A stretch of 64,000 nucleotides of DNA from positions 18,908,001 to 18,972,000 of the forward strand of contig OX485806.1 of assembly GCA_950295325.1 (NCBI GenBank). The letters are read 5' to 3'. How positions within the stretch are numbered: the first letter of the stretch is position 1; the number at the start of each line of letters is the position of its first letter. The translations under genes and the position numbers were made by a program. Below are positions 30,701-42,876 of this stretch, piece by piece. Origin of the DNA: Polytrichum commune. Lineage: Eukaryota > Streptophyta > Polytrichopsida > Polytrichales > Polytrichaceae. The notes under the pieces were generated by a model. The model worked only from the letters and a program-made list of their open reading frames with translations, searched no databases and was not told the DNA's origin.

Positions 30701-32002
30701 AAGAATAATGGGCTCTCATTCACGTTTGCGCATGAACATGTCGATGTTCTTTTTCCTTTTCTTTTCTTTTCTTTCAAAGGCAATTTCATAAATATTGGTA
30801 CTGCAGGTCATGGAAAAACACTTGGTACTATTGATTCATTAGTTAGAGGTGCTCATCGCTCTTTCCAAGGAAAAGATGGATAGCCCGGGCCGTATGAGAG
30901 AGCCATATACCAACCTCTTTGTTCCAAAGTTTTAGATTGAATGATAACACATGAGAACATAACAAAATTTGGATGGCCGACGAGCTATGTGGCTTCAAGC
31001 CCTACATTTCAATGTCAGTACCTTCAATTGGTATGCGGGCCTTACATGGTCATTGCTCTTAAATGGACACCTTTATTTCTAGATTGGTATTTAGCAAAGG
31101 CTTGTGGTTAAGAATAAACACCAAATGAACACCAAAAAGATATGTATTATGATAAGTATGGATCAAGGTAGAATTACGGATTTCATGTCATGTCATTTCA
31201 CATTTTGTGACAATGTTGTGACCATGTACCCAAAAACATCATATCAGCATGGTAATTATGTTTTTTTACCTACTGGTATGCAATCAACCCCCAAGTCAAC
31301 GGTTTGGTCAATTGTTGTTACTTTGCAATCAACATCGTGGTCAACTGAAAAATAAAAGTCGATTGCAAAGGAAGAAATTTCAAAAATAAAAATAAAAATC
31401 TAGATTGTTAGATCTTACATTCAATTTCAAAGAAATGCCTCCAAAAAATCCCAAATACCAAAAACAAAACTGGACCATTAGACTTTCCATGATACATCTA
31501 ACAAGATCTAATAGTCCCATGGAAAATTAATTTTTTGTTTTTTGTTTAGTTAGAAATTGACTAGAGCAATCAACCCAAAAAGTAAAATATTCTACAATAA
31601 ACATTACTAAAATAAAAATACTACGTCAAGGGGCATCGTGTCATTTGTGACATGACGACCAAGGGCCGTGTCATGTTCATTTGCACATCCCGTGGAAGAA
31701 TCATAGGTGACAAACCCAACTTTAAATGTCTAGACGGCAAACCCGACTTCAAATAACTAGATGGCCTACCCAACTTTATATTTTTGTCTCAAATATTTTA
31801 GAAATGATACATGAAGGTGTGATGTTTTCTAATTCAGATAAATGGTATAGTTGGCTTCCTCACAATGCCCTCTCCCCAAGCATGTTGCTCCTCTTTGTTT
31901 TCAACAATGATCAATTCAATATAATCCTTAGAAATGATTGAGAAACAAGTGACCTAAAAGGGAGTGTTGCCTCCCTATAGTGATCACTTCACTTTGACAT
32001 CT
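27779..32002. other. Long stretch without a supported gene
   Basis: Several open frames of 60-112 codons occur but none shows family motifs, spliced continuity or a partner exon. A slightly more GC-rich patch at 27780-28000 could be genic, but no product is recognisable. The rest is AT-rich. Confidence 0.4.
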
Positions 32003-32497
32003 TATAACTCATGCATCTCGGCTCCAACTTTGAAACTTGATAAGTGTGACACGCATTGTGATGCACAATAGCTAATAATCGGATGAGGTACTTCTCATAT
32101 TTATCCCACGTTCAAAATTGTCTATGAAATTAAAATTGCCCCCAGTAGAGCCACATGCTTGAATCTTCTAGAAACCGGGTTGTTGTGTTGGCAAGATGGG
32201 TGAAATACAATACTACCAACTAGAACACAAAGTATTCATGTTTGGCCTCTTATAACTTGTGCATCTCAACTTCAATTTTGAAACTTGATAAGTATGACAC
32301 TTATTATGATAGAGTGCTGATAATTGGGCGAGGCACTTTCTTGATTCAATCTGACGGCCAAAACTGTTTGTGAAATTAGAAGTGCCCACAGTAGGGACAC
32401 ATGCTTTAGACCTCTAGAACTTTGGTTGTTGTGTTGGCAGGATGAGTGGGGCATGATACTACCAGTTAGAAAAACAAAGTTTTCATATTCGATTTAT
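32003..32497. repeat. Tandem duplication, ~246-bp unit
   Basis: The block TTATAACT(C/T)(A/G)TGCATCTC followed by TTTGAAACTTGATAAGT occurs at about 32004 and 32250. Downstream blocks CACATGCTT, GTTGTTGTGTTGGCA and TACTACCA recur in the same order, giving two direct copies of about 246 bp. Confidence 0.7.
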
Positions 32498-33414
32498 GGC
32501 CAAACAACATTATTAAGCACCTACATGATCGTCCATCTCCAAAAGAAAGAGGTTGCGATTAAGAAACTTTGATAATTTATAGTTGCTTATCGAAAAATAC
32601 ATAATACACAACCTTGTGTACTCCTCATAAACAAAGAATTTTGGGATTAAAGAAGAATTATACATATTTGATACCAGATCATAACATTTATTCATATTCA
32701 TAACAATGTTCTGTGGGACTGATAGTATTCCACGAAATACTCCTGGATAATCCCCACCTTCATTGTGATCCCACAGACCACAGTGAAAGGGCTATGTAAT
32801 GTTAAGAAATTATTTGTGAGTTTGTGAACTAAAAGATTAGGTAGTTAGGTAGTCTATTTCGCCCCCACTGAAAATCAGGCTTCAGATTTGGCAGGCCCTC
32901 CTCATCACCAAACTGAGGGACACTGGTTTTTGTGGTCGGTACTCACTGGAGCAATTGGGAGTACAAAGTATACTAAAATAATGAAGATGTCTACAATGTC
33001 ATCACCATTGTTCGGGTTCAAAAGGGAAGTACTGGGTACCCTAGTACCATGGCAGCTTTGACACTGCTAAAAATCGGTTTTGGTGCCACGTGCCACAAAC
33101 CTATTGACCGGGACCCATAGTAGAGTTGATGTGGCACAAAATGAGACCAGGATTTGACATGCGATGTGTTGAACTTGCCTTGATGGTATTACGGTATTGC
33201 ACAATTTCATAAGGCGCGTACTGAAAGTTGTTGAACTAAGGCTCCCTTTGTAGCAGAGCCCAACATTTTCCTTTTAAATTGCACCCATACCCAGACCATG
33301 CCCATCAGCAGCGACCTATGCCCACCCATAGCATGACATGTGCGCACCCATGCCCACCCATGCTATTCAAATTGCGCCCATGTATTCAAAAATTATGTAA
33401 TGTGTATTACCCGC

Positions 33415-33690
33415 CTACACCAAGTCTTGGTTGGATTGGACAAATAAAAGGTCGTTCACTATCGTTGGCTTCAGCCCGGAGCGCTTATTGGTTAGCGTAT
33501 TCCCTGCATCCGAGAAGTTTGACTCCGATTTGGAGTTGGATGCAGGGATGCACAAAGCCGAACGCGCCACACGCGACATGATGGGGAATGTAGGGGCTCC
33601 TTTCATCATCCACCACAAGAGAATACTGAATTTAGCAGTGGTATCCCAATTCATTGGCAATGCTAAGCTCACCGTTGCAATGATCTCATG
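33415..33690 (-). pseudogene. hAT transposase C-terminal dimerisation domain remnant
   Basis: The minus-strand frame contains the C-terminal core of hAT transposases: WWMMKGAPTFPIMSRVAR, then IPASNSKSESNFSDAG and NTLTNKRSGLKP with a VQSN ending. This corresponds to the conserved W..(FP)..AR..L.IPAS....ER.FS..G....RRS.L pattern. Only this domain is kept; the zinc-finger and RNase H-like catalytic parts are missing. Upstream, the open frame runs into the minisatellite, giving a GGHGWAW-type peptide that is an artefact of the repeat. It cannot encode an active transposase. Confidence 0.85.
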
Positions 33691-33890
33691 ATCACCAATG
33701 CCCACCCATGCCCACCCATGAACAATAATATCGCACCCTTGCCCACCCATGCCCACCCACGAACAATAATATTGCAGCCATGCCCACCCATGCCCACCCA
33801 TGAACAATAATATCGCACCCATGCCCACCCAAAACCCATGGGCATGGGTGGGCATGGGCACGGGCATGGGTATGGGCACCCAATGTAGGG
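33690..33890. repeat. CCCACCCATG minisatellite in hAT element A
   Basis: Tandem CCCATGCCCACCCATG units are arranged in a higher-order pattern with the spacer AACAATAATAT(C/T)GCA repeated three times. Past 33838 the sequence inverts to GGGCATGGGTGGGCATGGG. The inverted part has many GGG runs with 1-3 base loops, a strong G-quadruplex pattern. Confidence 0.85.
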
Positions 33891-33903
33891 CTCTGCTTTG
33901 TAG

Positions 33904-35564
33904 TAGAGAGGTTGAGAGTTCAATGAAAGGAGGCTTATACTTTGAGCTTTATATTGAAAGCTTGAGCATTTCATTGGGTTTACAATGCTTAGATGGCACC
34001 TTGATGGGTCCCATCTAGATCCTCTAAGACAAACTCTTGGTAGATTTTGACAAGCCCTTGATCAAAATACTTATCAACCTCATCATGAGAACATTTTGAT
34101 GTTAAGATTTTTGTGTTGTGGGTCCAACCAATGGACTTTCAAAGTTTTGTCTTGGCATCAATTCTCTTTTGTTAATACCATTTCCCCCCTTGATTACACT
34201 TTACACTATTGAGAGCTTAAGGACTTGCACGACAAAGGGGGGGGGGGGGGGCAATCTCTTTTTAGAGTGTGAGCCAAGTGTGGCAAGAACTTTTAGTTTA
34301 AACCTCCAATACACAAAATTTTCATCACCAAAAAAGACAACTATACGTATAAATCACGAACCACATAGTCATCTCATGTATGGCTACAAGATTTTAGACT
34401 CATGAAATAAATTGCCTCACTTATGTATGGAGAATAGAAGCAATGCAAATCCTAAACCCCGTGTGACGAGAATTATATGCGAAAAATTGCACCACCCAAT
34501 TCCACACTTAGTTCGAAGATGACATGTTGGGTAGCAATGATGCATGTCAAGTGGGAATCAATGGATTTGTGATGTCGTTAACTCTGCACAACCAAGGTCA
34601 CACACAAGTTAGCCCAACCTCCCTCAATACACCCAAGTGCAGAGTGCATGGCATACACCTTGCTACATGACACCCTAGACCCCTTGCCCGACGAGGTTTA
34701 GGAATAGGAACCACCCGACCCTTAATCCTAGAGATATGCCACCAACTCCCTGTAACCTACTATTACCAATTACTAGCCTTGGGATTCTCAATTAGAAATT
34801 TGGGACATGCCCTTTATTGGTGCGGATTGTTAAGGAATTTGAATGGCTTCACCAAGATTAGGCACACTAGTCTTGAGAGTAAGGGAAGTCCTGGGACACC
34901 ACCATGTGTCCTCACTTATCCTTCCCGACTCATATAAGCCTTTGTGCAAAGGCCTACCTCACCATCAAAGAATAGAATGCAAGGTCACTACCACTCTTGA
35001 GGCTAACATTCCCACAAACTTTAATGGGCTTTGTGGTTCACGTCCTTGGAAAGTCCTTGATAATACCTTGCCAATGGTAAATTATTTAATCACCCCATTT
35101 GGAGAAGATCTCGATTTTAGGTAATCAAGAGAGTGTCAATCTCCTTAGGAGGCAGCGTGCGGCTCCTCTTGGGACAACCCACACATAACTTAGCACCTCT
35201 TTAGCATAGTATATTTGCTTAGCCAACCCACATGTGGGTGGCCATCATCTTGTCACCTTGCAATAGTTGGGCATCACCCCAAGATCCGTTCCCGCACACA
35301 CCGTGTCGAGTCACTCCACTAAGGGGTGTGACGACGCCAAGCTTCCAAAACCTCAAACCATGAACAAACAAGTGAGCACCATCAACAAACCCTACCAAAA
35401 ACCTTGAACTACTCACAACCACGACATATTCACGTGAATTCTAAAACCCACATAGCAAACAATAGACGCAAATGTTATGAACACACTCATTAGCAACCCC
35501 AAACCTTGTAGCTCCAAACAAACACGAGCTAAGTGTTTGATGATCAGGTGTCAAAGTGTCAAAC
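33904..35564. other. Intergenic, homopolymer G tract, no gene recognised
   Basis: AT-rich to neutral DNA. A run of about 15 G residues lies at 34237-34251. Open frames of up to 95 codons lack recognisable motifs. Confidence 0.4.
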
Positions 35565-35794
35565 ACTAGGAGAAAACTTGTTCACTCCAACCATCCTTTG
35601 CAACTTGTATGTTGCAACTCATGATGAGAATATGCATAAATAAATCATTTGGGTTGTCAATCGGGGGTGTTTGTTTACAAATTTGGGAGAATTGGCAATC
35701 AAAAACCTCCAGTTGACAACTAAAATATTTTATTTATGTTTTTTCTTGCCATGAGTTGCAACAGATGGTTGGAATGGACAAATTTTCTCCTAGT
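35565..35794. mobile_element. Nearly fully palindromic MITE (230 bp)
   Basis: Left end ACTAGGAGAAAACTTGT and right end ACAAATTTTCTCCTAGT are inverted repeats. Complementarity continues inward through CCAACCATC(C/T) and TTGCAACTCATG, leaving only a short central loop. It is non-coding. The flanking target duplication is not clear. Confidence 0.7.
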
Positions 35795-36646
35795 AAAAAC
35801 CACTAGGTTGCTAACAAACTTAAATTCAAAAGCTAATAAGAAGTGATAACATTTTATTAACTTTTGATTTAAAAGTATAAATTACAATATCAAAGTCTAG
35901 GATTTACTATGAATGGTTGTGAATAGTTGTATAAGGACCCCCAAAAATGGATATCCTTGAGCGGATGTGTAAATGATTGTCTTGCTTCCATTCAAGCTTT
36001 ATATGGACTACCTATTTCATTGTTCAAAAATAACTTCATAAAGCGTGCATGTTATTTGTATAGGTACACAATTCAACAACCTTCAAAGCAAAGGTAGTGA
36101 ATGCTTGAACGCTCAAGAAGCCTGGACTCAAGGAGCTAGGTATCTTATATGTTTTTGATGTAGTACATGTCATTGTGTCCTAGCAAATTACATTCATAGT
36201 AGATACCCTGAACTATGAACCCCCCCCCCCCCCGGCGAGCACAACATGAAATCCTAATTCATTTATGGGAGTCATCATTCCCACCATGAATTTTTTTGCC
36301 ATTGAGTCCTTGAATTCATAAGTATTTTTGTCCAATCACATCAATTATCTTCTCTATTTCTTCTTACAAAGTGTAAGAAGATATTCTTTGTGGCTTGAGA
36401 AATTATAGATTAAGGTGTACAAGTCAACCAATGTCAACCATACTTTGTGTGTGTGTGTGTGTGTGTGGTGGTGGTGGTGGTGGGGGGTGTGGGTTAGTTT
36501 TAGGGGAATTGAACTTTTGGTGAGAGTCTTGTTGGCGAAATCCGGAAAAAAATCTTGATTAAACCTTTCATGACTTAGGGAACTTATGAATTTATATGTG
36601 AATAAAATAATTTTAGGATATGTATCGCCTTTTATCTTCCTAGCTT

Positions 36647-36853
36647 ATCCCTGTTATTGAAGACAAAGCCAAGTAGGCTTTGGCCAAGATGGCCCTAGAA
36701 ATTGAATGGGAAGCCCGCTTCAAACCCAATTCCTATGGATTCATACCCGGACGAGGCTGCTAAGAATCCATCAAAGCTATATTCTTAGCTATTCGAGCCA
36801 AGCCCAGGCATGTTCTAAACGCGGGCATTTCCAAATGTTTCGATCGCATCAAT
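36647..36853 (+). pseudogene. Group II intron reverse transcriptase/maturase fragment
   Basis: In one frame the sequence reads IPVIEDKAK-stop-ALAKMALEIEW, then EARFKPNSYGFIPGRGC-stop, then ESIKAIFLAIRAKP and ISKCFDRIN. This is the finger/palm region of LtrA-type group II intron reverse transcriptases (family pattern: RAKQALAKLALEPEWEA, PNSYGFRPGRSC, DI.KCFDRINH). Two in-frame stops (36674 and about 36763) sit where the family usually has Q and a polar residue. Only about 70 codons remain, with no intron RNA domain V seen. It probably derives from an organellar intron ORF transferred to the nucleus. Confidence 0.85.
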
Positions 36854-36875
36854 GACATGTTTCATATGCATTAGG

Positions 36876-37829
36876 AGTTGTTTTATTAAAATGGTGAGCC
36901 TTTAAGTATTTAACTAAGGCAACTAACGCAACAAACAATTTGCATTCAATAACCCATATTAGGCATGGAAATGCTTATAAATGGACAACTTAAGTAGGGA
37001 GAGTTCATGAATCATGATTAGGCAAGGAAGGTTCATCCTCTTATTCAAATTTAGAGTGAATGTATTGTATGTCTAACACTTGTAAGTGAAGACTTGATCT
37101 TGCACACAATTCTCAAGATACTCTCGGAATCACACCTTGTCCACATAGCTCAACTTTACTGAATGATGTTATGCACAATACTTTTCATTTGTGTTAATTT
37201 GACATCTTATTAGAAAACATAAAAAAGAAAAGAAAATAAGAAAACATGGTAAGTGTAACCCTAGAGAAACCATGACAAATCTAGGTAGGGTTGGTCATTG
37301 TAGTTGATTCAAGGATTTTGATCACTACCAAAGCCCACCCAAGGAATATATTTGTTGGTGCAACCCATTATGTAAGATGAAGGCTCAAAGCCCCATCATG
37401 AAGCCACTGCCAACCCTAACAATAAGAGCACCATGTTGATGGAGCACTCCAATGCCTTAGTCAACCTTTATGTTTCTCAAATGCATCATGAATCAATCTT
37501 GTCAATGCCGATTAATTAGCCCAACAATGAAGACTAAACTCCAAGTGACATTCTATCATAATTGTGCAATGTTGAAGATTCAACCTTGTGTCTTGCATTG
37601 AAAGTGCAAGTTCATAAGAGTAGCAAACCAAGGAGTGATTGATTGGTAATGGTCATTGGTTGTTGGAGAGCAACATGTTGAGAAATGATTAATTCAACTT
37701 AATTTGCCAATGACTACCACCAAAGCCAACAAACTTGGAATAACTTAGATGAGCAAACATGAACCCACGAAAGCAAGACCCCTCATAAGTGCGGTGGGTG
37801 GGCTTTTGGCTTCCTACCTACCCTAGCTA
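36876..37829. other. Intergenic, no gene recognised
   Basis: AT-rich DNA; the open frames are short and unsupported. No extension of the reverse-transcriptase homology was found. Confidence 0.4.
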
Positions 37830-37983
37830 GTTTTTATTTTATTTATTTTTCTATTATTTATTTTAAAAAATTGTTCCGTCAAGTAGAGAGAAGATTTCAA
37901 AGCGGGAATCGAACTGCCAACCACTCCATTTGGAAATGGGTACATCTCCACTATCACCCAGTAGTTTAGGGCGCTGGTCGGGG
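37830..37983 (-). mobile_element. tRNA-derived SINE candidate
   Basis: Read on the minus strand, a tRNA-like head has TGGGTGATAGTGG (A-box-like) followed about 35 bp later by GGCAGTTCGATTCCCGC (B box, GTTCGATTCC). It ends in an A-rich tail made of AAAATAAATAA-type words. This layout of RNA polymerase III promoter plus A-rich tail is typical of plant SINEs. It lies directly beside the dispersed repeat at 37984. Confidence 0.6.
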
Positions 37984-38090
37984 AAATTTTTGGGCATAAT
38001 CGGTCAAGATCCTAGTGTTTGCAAGTCCAACCGGTTACATGTTGACAACCTCCGGTTTTCCTTTATTAAAATGGGGTAACTTCCAGGTTC
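37984..38090 (+). repeat. Dispersed repeat, uninterrupted copy
   Basis: Contiguous version of the sequence split by a MITE at 7849-8335, joining TTTTTGGGCATAATCGGT to CCAACCGGTTACATGTTGAC. It therefore shows the ancestral, MITE-free arrangement. Confidence 0.65.
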
Positions 38091-40860
38091 TCCCCGATCT
38101 TACGTTTAGAATCATTTCAGACCATAAGCTCCAAAAGAAACTTGTTTGATGATCTAATGAAACCACAATACGCTCCAGGAAATTAAGGGTCACATGAGTA
38201 CCATGGCTGTGTTGATGATGTTCCATAATGAAGCAGCCAAGTGAGTGAGTGGGACTCCCAATTTATTGAGGTCATGGGACCGAATACAATACAACAAAAC
38301 CAACACAAGGGAAGGGACTCACTCTCATTTAATAACAAGACTTGTTTGTGTGGCGTACCTCAGGTGGACCGTGGTACCCTTTGTGGTACCCTTTGTGGTA
38401 CCCTTGGACTCCGGATGAGGGCAAATCGAAACCCTGACTCAAGAGACTCGAGAGTTCACATATTTCCTAGCTTGAAAACTACACTTGCATCAATATACTT
38501 TTGTGAGGTAGATGGGACTAAGTTCGATAGAGCCGTCATTTCAAGCCGTCACTTGAGTGTGTGGACTATGATTGTTCTCATAAAGTTCTCAATGCTTTCG
38601 TTTGGCGGTCGTAAGGGGATTCCGACGCACCAAAGTATGCCTTATTTGAAATTTGTATGCAAAAGTTGTAAGGGTTGAAAGTTATGTTGGTGGATGGTCC
38701 AGAACCAACATGAGGGCTTAATGTCTAAGAGGTGGACATTCTCATAGTTAGTATTGGCTGGGGGTGTTGGTTTTAGCACCATTTATTGGGAATGTTTAGT
38801 CCACTTTTTTTAGGATGTAGTTAAAACACTTGATTTAAATGTGACAGTTAATCTATCTAATTGGAGTTGTAACATTTTTCCTCATTCGTTTTGGAGCTCA
38901 TGCGAGTATGGTTCATTATCAAAGTATATATTCTATTTTTATTCTCTTTTCGAAGACTTCAAAAATAACAAAGTTTGAGCATGTAAACTAATCTCTTTGA
39001 AACGCATGTATGTTTGGAGTTCCTTCCTTAGATCCAAGCCCAACCAATCATCAATCAAGTATAAGAGTTCAATGAATATAATCAATTGAATCATGCCTTC
39101 TAATCTTGTCCTAAAGTACGCATGAGGCATAACATTATTTAGTTGCTATCAACCGTTTCGTTGTAATAACATTCATACATTTGCTTCATCCAAGTTTTCA
39201 ACTTGAATATGCTAGTGTAGTGTTTTGCTAAGATAATAAACAAAATTGAATTGTAAACAAATATTGGTTTATTCCCGGCCCCACCCAACGTACAAAGTCA
39301 CCTAAATAATGTTATGAAGGCATCCTAAAATTTGATATAGTGTCAAGGCATGTGTTTGAAGGGTCATATTCAATGGGGATATTGTCTAGATTGACAATTT
39401 AACCCCTAAAGAACCAAGAGGCCATATTTGGCCTTTTCAACAATTTTTAGGAGGGCCACAAAAGTTGGGAACATTGTCAAAGTGGAAAAAGGTAAAGTGC
39501 GGGGGGTTTGTGCTGTAATTGTTAATGTTGTGCCCAAAAATGGTTTTTTTAGAATTTAATATGGTAATTTCTTAGGGGCAAAAAACATGGTGACAAATTT
39601 TGGCTTTGGGCACGCCTGGAAGGCTTCACATGGGCCAATAGGAGAGTGCCCGTAATAAAGGGTGGGCAACGGGGATGGGATGGGTTCGGTGGGCCATACC
39701 AAAGCACAACCTAGGGCATCTAGGTAGGGATAGGGGACAGCTCACCACATTATCGGCCCTCTAGCCTAGATAGAGGGAGAGGTGGGACCACCTGTGAGGT
39801 TGGCACCCCTATATATAGGATCTGTCATAACTAGTTGTAGGTTGTGTAAGAGCGGGCCTAGGATGTTCCCCCTCCACATCCCCCCCCCCTAATGTGCCTG
39901 CTCCCATGGGTCCATACACTAGTTTATAGGACATAAATATTCCACAAATATATCAAATTTTAATTTCAAATATATCAAAATATGCAAATTTCAATTTTGT
40001 ACACACACACACACACACATTTGAAAACATCTACCATTTGGATTCTTAAAATTCTATGATCGTTTGTTTTATGAACGCAAACGCTATAATTGGAGCACTT
40101 CATAGTCGGCATACAACAAAGGCCCCTAGACCACATAAAATATAACCAAATCAAATGTTTTTTTTACCGGTGACATGTCTTGAACTTCACAACAATGGAT
40201 ATGATGTGTAGATCTACACAAAACAAATCACTATGAAACGACGGTTCCGTCAAAGTGGTTTCTTGAAGTTCATGCAACCGTCCAATCCAATGGACCATAG
40301 AGATGAACATCAATCTCAATGAACTAAATGCACACATAAAGGTGAATGTTTTTTACTAGGGTACTTGAGGAAGGTAACATCCAATGCAAAAGGTTGGAAA
40401 CCAACAAATGTTTGCCACATCTCACACACCGTCCCATACACGAAAGTGTGCAATTTTTTCCTTGAAATTGCCAATTTTATGCCTGGTCCTTTAGAGGTCA
40501 ATGAAATAGGAACATATATTCATGGTCATCCACTGGAACAATGGTGTCACCCCAATTGTAAGTCACAATTTTCACTAGCCATATAGTTGGAACATTTGGG
40601 CAACCAAATGCGTAGTTGTGTTTGTTCCCCTAACACAATAGTTGATGCCATTGGCACAAAATCTAAATTCCAATGGCACATGGTAGTTTATATCACAATC
40701 TCTCTTCTTTCCACCGTATGTCGGTATTGTCGTTTTGTTATTGAACCCAATGACTATCCGGTCCATTCTCAGTAGGGTTTGCATTTGTGTTTTAGGTTTT
40801 CCCAAATTATAGGCATTTTGAGTGCACTTCATATAAGAATTGGTAAGTCAACACAAGGGA
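38091..40860. other. Intergenic, no gene recognised
   Basis: Contains a plus-strand open frame of 145 codons (38241-38678) without recognisable motifs. That frame includes a GGTACCCTTTGTGGTACC short direct repeat near 38370-38402. An AC microsatellite lies at about 40000-40018. Confidence 0.35.
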
Positions 40861-41470
40861 ATCACAACATACACTATTGGATATACAAATTTGGTTCCAA
40901 ATCTTAAAATGATTTACAACATTCTTCACGAACGATTCTAGCATAGTTTCGGAGGGTTTTGTTAACATCCTTACATAATGTCCAAAGAAATCAAAACCAT
41001 TTGGTTTTGAAACTACAATTTTCAAAATTTTGGACACACAAAAGTTGGTTTCAATTTCCTATTTTACATCTTAGATTCTTAAAAAATGGTTGTCATAGTG
41101 CTTCCCAAGGTTTTAGAAAGATGCTCAAACATTGAAACTTGTTATCTCATTGCCAAGCCTACAATTTCCAACATTTTGGACACAAAAAGTTGGTTCCTTT
41201 TTTTGAAAAGTTTTAATGAAAAAGACTAGCATAGTGCTTCCCAAGATTTTCTTAGGACTTTAGAAAAGTGCCAATTTTTAATTTCAATATTTTTGTTTTG
41301 GTGTTGACACAACAATTTAAAACCTTTTGGACACACAAAAGCTGGCTCTAAATCTTATTTATTTTTTGAAAAGAAAACTTCAAAATGACTCATGCAACAT
41401 TTTGCAAAGTTTTAGTCTTTGTGCTGAAATTTCAAATACACATATTTTAGTCATCTAATTTTGGATGAGA
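40860..41470. repeat. Degenerate ~150-bp tandem repeat
   Basis: TTTTGGACACA(C)AAAAG(T/C)TGG(T/C)T recurs at about 41030, 41175 and 41327. GTTTTAGAAA/GACTTTAGAAA and TCCCAA(G)GTTTT-type blocks lie between the copies. Divergence is high. Confidence 0.4.
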
Positions 41471-42262
41471 AATTAATTTAAATTTTAAATGCTTTCCAAA
41501 CAAACCCTATAGTAATTCCGAGGGCTTTAATAATAACCCTACATGATGCCGTAAAGATGAGAATTGGTTGTCTGAGTGCCTCAGCAAGAAGTAAGAACAT
41601 TTTGTGCACAAATACCAAGCAATTTGTTCAAAATGTTTAGTTATGTTCCTCAATGTCATTCAAAATGGCCTATTGTAACCCTCAAAAGGCTTGAGTGGAG
41701 ATTGAAATTTGCACCTTTGCAGCTCAAGTGTTGTGCCATATGGTTAGACAAATGGCATGGGTTTTTGACCAACCCCCTCCAAAACCACATTTGGAAAGCC
41801 CCTAAAATGGGCTTGTGGTCAATAAAAACATCAAAAGAAAAATATCCCAATATTCTAGAAATTGTTGTCTTAATGTTGAGACCAAAATTTCCATAATTTT
41901 GGATCTATATGATTTTAAATTTTTTTTCCCCAAATTCTAGCCCTTTGAGGGCCCTTCAAAAATTTAGTGGACATCCAAATGCCAAGTATGAGCCTCTTTT
42001 TTGTGTGGAGGTGGGACATGTGGTGGTGACCAACCCCTCCAAAACCAATTTTAGAATTCTTGCAAGCCCCAAAAAATGCCACTACCTTACAAAAAAACCA
42101 AAAAAAGAAAGAAAGAATTGTTTAATCAAAATTCCTAGCTTGTAGTTCAAAATTGCTAGACTCTCTATGTATGTGCTCATTTGATGCGATCTTTTTGAAG
42201 AGGTATTTTGTGCTCTAGGTACTAATGCATTGATTGCATCATCTTTCTTGGAAATTAGAAGT

Positions 42263-42586
42263 TACACTAAATATGCCATTTAATGTCACTATGGTAATTT
42301 TTTTGGATGACTCTTCTTATGAATAAGTGAACAAACATTGTCATGGATGGTGGATGAGTTCATCCATTGGCCCAAACCCTACCTTGTCTTGTCAGCAACT
42401 TGTGATGAAATATTGTCATGGATGATTGAAATTTGGATGAAAAATCACTTGGTAAGTGCCAGCTATTGCAACACTGTAAATCTATAACCCCCAAAATAAA
42501 TAAATAAATAAATCACAAGAAATGATGACAAATAATGTTGGGTTAACATTTAGTATTGGTGGCACTAAATATCATATTTAGTGTAG
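42263..42586 (-). mobile_element. MITE with palindromic ends (copy 2)
   Basis: Reverse-orientation relative of 7879-8256, ending in CACTAAATATCATATTTAGTG and sharing GTCATGGATGATTG, CAACTTGTGATGAAATATTG and CATCCATTGGCC. It carries a short AAATAAATAAAT run not present in copy 1. It is non-coding. Confidence 0.65.
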
Positions 42587-42876
42587 TCTCCCAAAGATGA
42601 GCAAATCTTTGTTCAATACGTTAATCATATTAAACCTGGTCTTGAGAAGCCTTGTCGGCGACTCTTCCTTCATGTAGTCTAGCTAGTCGCTTAATCTTGA
42701 GGATCAATTTTGTCTCAAATCGTCGGATCTCGATTTCTCTCATGTACTCAAGTCGTTTGTTCTCAATCTCGATTGTTGCATTCTTCGCCTCAAACCAAAC
42801 TTGCGTTTGATTACAATCTCATTCCCCTTTGCCACCACTTCTATGATAGGGTCGAGCTCGTATTTCCACTTCCTCT

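Larger units (their letters stand above)
33254..33895 (-). mobile_element. hAT-superfamily element A with perfect 8-bp target duplication
   Basis: Starts CAGAGCCCAACATT and ends AATGTAGGGCTCTG, so the terminal inverted repeats are CAGAGCCC with extended similarity. The 8-bp sequence CTTTGTAG flanks it exactly at 33246-33253 and 33896-33903. An 8-bp duplication and CAGAG-type ends are the hAT signature. The interior holds a CCCACCCATG minisatellite at both sides of a transposase remnant. Orientation is set by the remnant, which is read on the minus strand. Confidence 0.92.

Noticed and set aside
30680-30883. Frame containing NFINIGTAGHGKT, reminiscent of a GTPase P-loop
   Set aside because: The similarity to elongation-factor GTPases covers only about a dozen residues, the spacing of the P-loop is wrong, and nothing downstream continues the domain.
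33669-33974. Open frames rich in GGHGWAWV in the hAT elements, also at 60076-60598
   Set aside because: They are produced by the CCCACCCATG repeat being open in several frames; composition and repetition argue against a protein.
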